Shown in pieces: positions 4,521-5,573 of a stretch of 5,573 bases of DNA. Below the pieces are notes generated by a model, which was not told the origin of the DNA, did no database searches, and saw only the letters and a program-made list of their open reading frames with translations. Position 1 is the first letter of the stretch; every line of letters begins with the position of its first letter. This DNA is from Candidatus Pacearchaeota archaeon CG10_big_fil_rev_8_21_14_0_10_35_13. GTDB taxonomy: Archaea; Nanobdellota; Nanobdellia; Pacearchaeales; GW2011-AR1. A program made the position numbers and the translations under genes. The stretch is from NCBI GenBank assembly GCA_002763035.1, contig PFDC01000180.1:1-5573 (forward strand). The letters are read 5' to 3'.

Positions 4521-5360
4521 TTAAGCGAAAGTTTCTAAGAATTCCTGAGCATCAATGACTCCCATATCAAAAGCGGCATTGATCCTACCGCGATTAGTAT
4601 CAGTTATCTTTCTAACAGGGTTCTTAACTTTCGGGAGTATCATCCTCACTCTGTGATCATCAATATCTCTATAAAGCTTTTCACGGTTCTTCTCATAGTC
4701 TCTTATCGTCTGATTAATCGCGGGCGGAAGGATTCCTGAAGCTAAGATTAGTCTCCTACCAATCCTAGCGCCTTTCCCTAAGTTCATAGCGGAGTTATTT
4801 GGTTTGTTGAATATTGTAATGACCTCTTCATGACCATCATCAAGTGCTTTTTTCACCGGAAACGGATCAGACAAGCCTCCATCAAAATATCTGATGCCAT
4901 CAACTTCTCTAGGAGAAGTAATTATTGGATAAGCACTAGAAGCACTGAGAACCCTGAGCACATCCGATCTTTTTCCATTAACTAAACATGCATTCCCATC
5001 AGAAGAATTAGTAAGATTAACCAATAATCTTGAACTACAACTCAACAAGGAGTTCACATCAAGTTCTGAGACTCCACCACTGCCAAATATCTTCTCAAGA
5101 TAACTTAGGTCCAATAAATCTCTTCTTTTAAGAATATTATCAAAGCTTACCAATTGCCTTCCATGAACGCGATTCCTCCAGGTGTCCTCGATAGTATCAA
5201 ACTGTCCTGAAAGCATGAATGTGGCAGCATACCCACCAACTGATGAAGTATAGACTGTGTCAAAGAAATCTTTTCCTAACTCTTTACCGAGGGTCATGCA
5301 AGCACCGGCAGCATAAGCGCCCCTAAGTGCTCCTGAGCCCATTACCAAAGCTTTAGTCAT
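4521..5360 (-). CDS. Patatin-like phospholipase (YjjU-type)
   Basis: 279 residues, normal for bacterial/archaeal patatin-like proteins. The family are Ser-Asp dyad acyl hydrolases acting on membrane lipids or acyl esters. The oxyanion loop is GSGALRG (8-14), a variant of GGGxRG. The nucleophile elbow reads T-S-S-V-G (38-42): serine S40 is in place, but the first glycine of GxSxG is threonine. The dyad aspartate is D160 in YFDGG, and GLSDPFPVKKALDDGHEEVITI (162-183) is a hallmark of the YjjU-like branch. No signal peptide or membrane helix is evident, so it is probably cytoplasmic or peripheral. In an archaeon with ether lipids the substrate is uncertain; host- or bacterium-derived acyl lipids are one possibility. 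The ATG at 5360 overlaps the stop of a 12-codon mini-ORF (TAATG) and has no Shine-Dalgarno of its own; a TATA-like box 26 nt upstream would allow a leaderless start. Confidence 0.92.
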   Translation of the reverse strand: MTKALVMGSGALRGAYAAGACMTLGKELGKDFFDTVYTSSVGGYAATFMLSGQFDTIEDTWRNRVHGRQLVSFDNILKRRDLLDLSYLEKIFGSGGVSELDVNSLLSCSSRLLVNLTNSSDGNACLVNGKRSDVLRVLSASSAYPIITSPREVDGIRYFDGGLSDPFPVKKALDDGHEEVITIFNKPNNSAMNLGKGARIGRRLILASGILPPAINQTIRDYEKNREKLYRDIDDHRVRMILPKVKNPVRKITDTNRGRINAAFDMGVIDAQEFLETFA

Positions 5361-5398
5361 TAAAAATTGTGAATACCTGGCTTTTTAAAAGTTATCAT
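5360..5398 (-). CDS. 12-codon mini-ORF overlapping the patatin start (TAATG)
   Basis: An ATG at 5398-5396 encodes MITFKKPGIHNF and stops at TAA 5362-5360, whose last A is the first base of the patatin ATG. It has AGGAGGA (5410-5404) with 5-nt spacing, the best-placed Shine-Dalgarno in the window, so ribosomes should load here. The arrangement is typical of translational coupling. Alternatively, a -1 slip on the five T bases at 5366-5362 would read Phe-Leu-Met and join the peptide to the patatin frame; a missed base in that run (assembly error) would look similar. If transcription starts at the internal TATA-like box instead, the mini-ORF would not be translated. Confidence 0.5.
   Translation of the reverse strand: MITFKKPGIHNF
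5382..5390 (-). promoter_or_regulatory. TATA-like box upstream of patatin
   Basis: TTTTAAAAA on the minus strand is centred at 5386, 26 nt before the patatin ATG, the same spacing as for trmB and nifS. It lies inside the mini-ORF (Phe-Lys-Lys codons), so the AT richness may simply be coding. Confidence 0.4.
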
Positions 5399-5403
5399 AA
5401 AAA

Positions 5404-5410
5404 TCCTCCT
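5404..5410 (-). promoter_or_regulatory. Shine-Dalgarno of the mini-ORF
   Basis: AGGAGGA ends 5 nt before the ATG at 5398 and is 44 nt from the patatin ATG, too far to serve the latter directly. It therefore decides that the mini-ORF, or a frameshifted longer patatin, is the translated start on any transcript that begins further upstream. Confidence 0.7.
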
Positions 5411-5450
5411 AAGAAAAAACTTACTGGGTAATTCTTTGTAATCCCTCACT

Positions 5451-5460
5451 AAAACAAAAA
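5451..5460 (-). terminator. Possible T-rich terminator of the right-edge gene
   Basis: TTTTTGTTTT on the minus strand begins 7 nt after the TAA at 5467. It could end transcription of the upstream gene and separate it from the mini-ORF/patatin/nifS group, but it is short. Confidence 0.4.
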
Positions 5461-5466
5461 ACTAAT

Positions 5467-5573
5467 TTACAAACCTTTCTTAGCATCATGATGACATTCA
5501 TGATTACAAACCATTAAAGCTTCCTTATTATGCTTCTTACAAATACCACAAGTATCACCATTAATTCTAGAGA
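5467..5573 (-). CDS. C-terminal fragment of a Cys/His-rich, probably zinc-binding protein
   Basis: Only the last 34 codons are in the window; the gene enters from the right edge. The readable tail is SRINGDTCGICKKHNKEALM then VCNHECHHDAKKGL, ending in TAA. Four cysteines and four histidines occur in a short span (C-x2-C-x2-H, then C-x-H-x-C-H-H), which indicates a treble-clef or HNH-like metal site. At least one other frame on this strand soon hits a stop, and the Cys/His pattern supports this one. The family cannot be named from this much sequence. A short T tract follows the stop, and 57 bp separate it from the next Shine-Dalgarno, so it may or may not be co-transcribed with the patatin gene. 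Confidence 0.65.
   Translation of the reverse strand, partial: SRINGDTCGICKKHNKEALMVCNHECHHDAKKGL

Overview
The window looks archaeal, most likely from a small-genome DPANN-type lineage (Woesearchaeota/Pacearchaeota-like). The lineage is inference. The evidence is an AT-rich sequence, a TrmB-family regulator, a DUF5652-type two-helix membrane protein, archaeal Shine-Dalgarno cores (GGTG, GGAGGTG), poly-T tracts just after plus-strand stops, and TATA-like boxes centred 25-26 nt upstream of the ATG in three minus-strand genes that lack a Shine-Dalgarno. Such spacing is the signature of leaderless mRNAs.

Layout. Left end (1-663, minus): the regulator nrdR, followed by the first 45 codons of a class II, B12-dependent ribonucleotide reductase (nrdJ). 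This is a deoxynucleotide-synthesis locus with its own regulator, and there are candidate NrdR operator palindromes upstream of nrdR. A 339-bp gap (664-1002) holds divergent promoters. Then comes a DUF5652-like membrane protein (1003-1281, plus) with a strong Shine-Dalgarno and a T-rich terminator.

Middle (1338-3108): a trmB-like regulator (minus) is divergent from two tandem plus-strand genes of unknown function that appear to be paralogues of each other (shared GDSG...SLY..DP core). The intergenic region contains a 16-bp palindrome midway between the two TATA boxes, and two overlapping hairpins that cannot form together in the likely 5' leader. Hand counts suggest that the two unknown genes are more GC-rich than the genes around them. 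This block reads as a self-regulated accessory cassette.

Right part (3131-5573, minus): a class I NifS/IscS cysteine desulfurase carrying an unusual C-terminal DUF1858-like domain; upstream of it a patatin-like phospholipase with an altered nucleophile motif; upstream of that a 12-codon mini-ORF with the best-spaced Shine-Dalgarno in the window and a stop codon that overlaps the patatin start (TAATG); and the Cys/His-rich tail of a probable zinc-binding protein cut by the window edge. The plus-strand terminator of the unknown cassette is the same DNA that encodes the Lys-rich C-terminus and stop of the cysteine desulfurase.

The most noteworthy items are the desulfurase-DUF1858 fusion, the tandem unknown genes with their TrmB-type control region, the TAATG-coupled mini-ORF before the patatin, and the mixed leaderless/Shine-Dalgarno start usage. 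No tRNA, rRNA, CRISPR array or insertion sequence was recognised.
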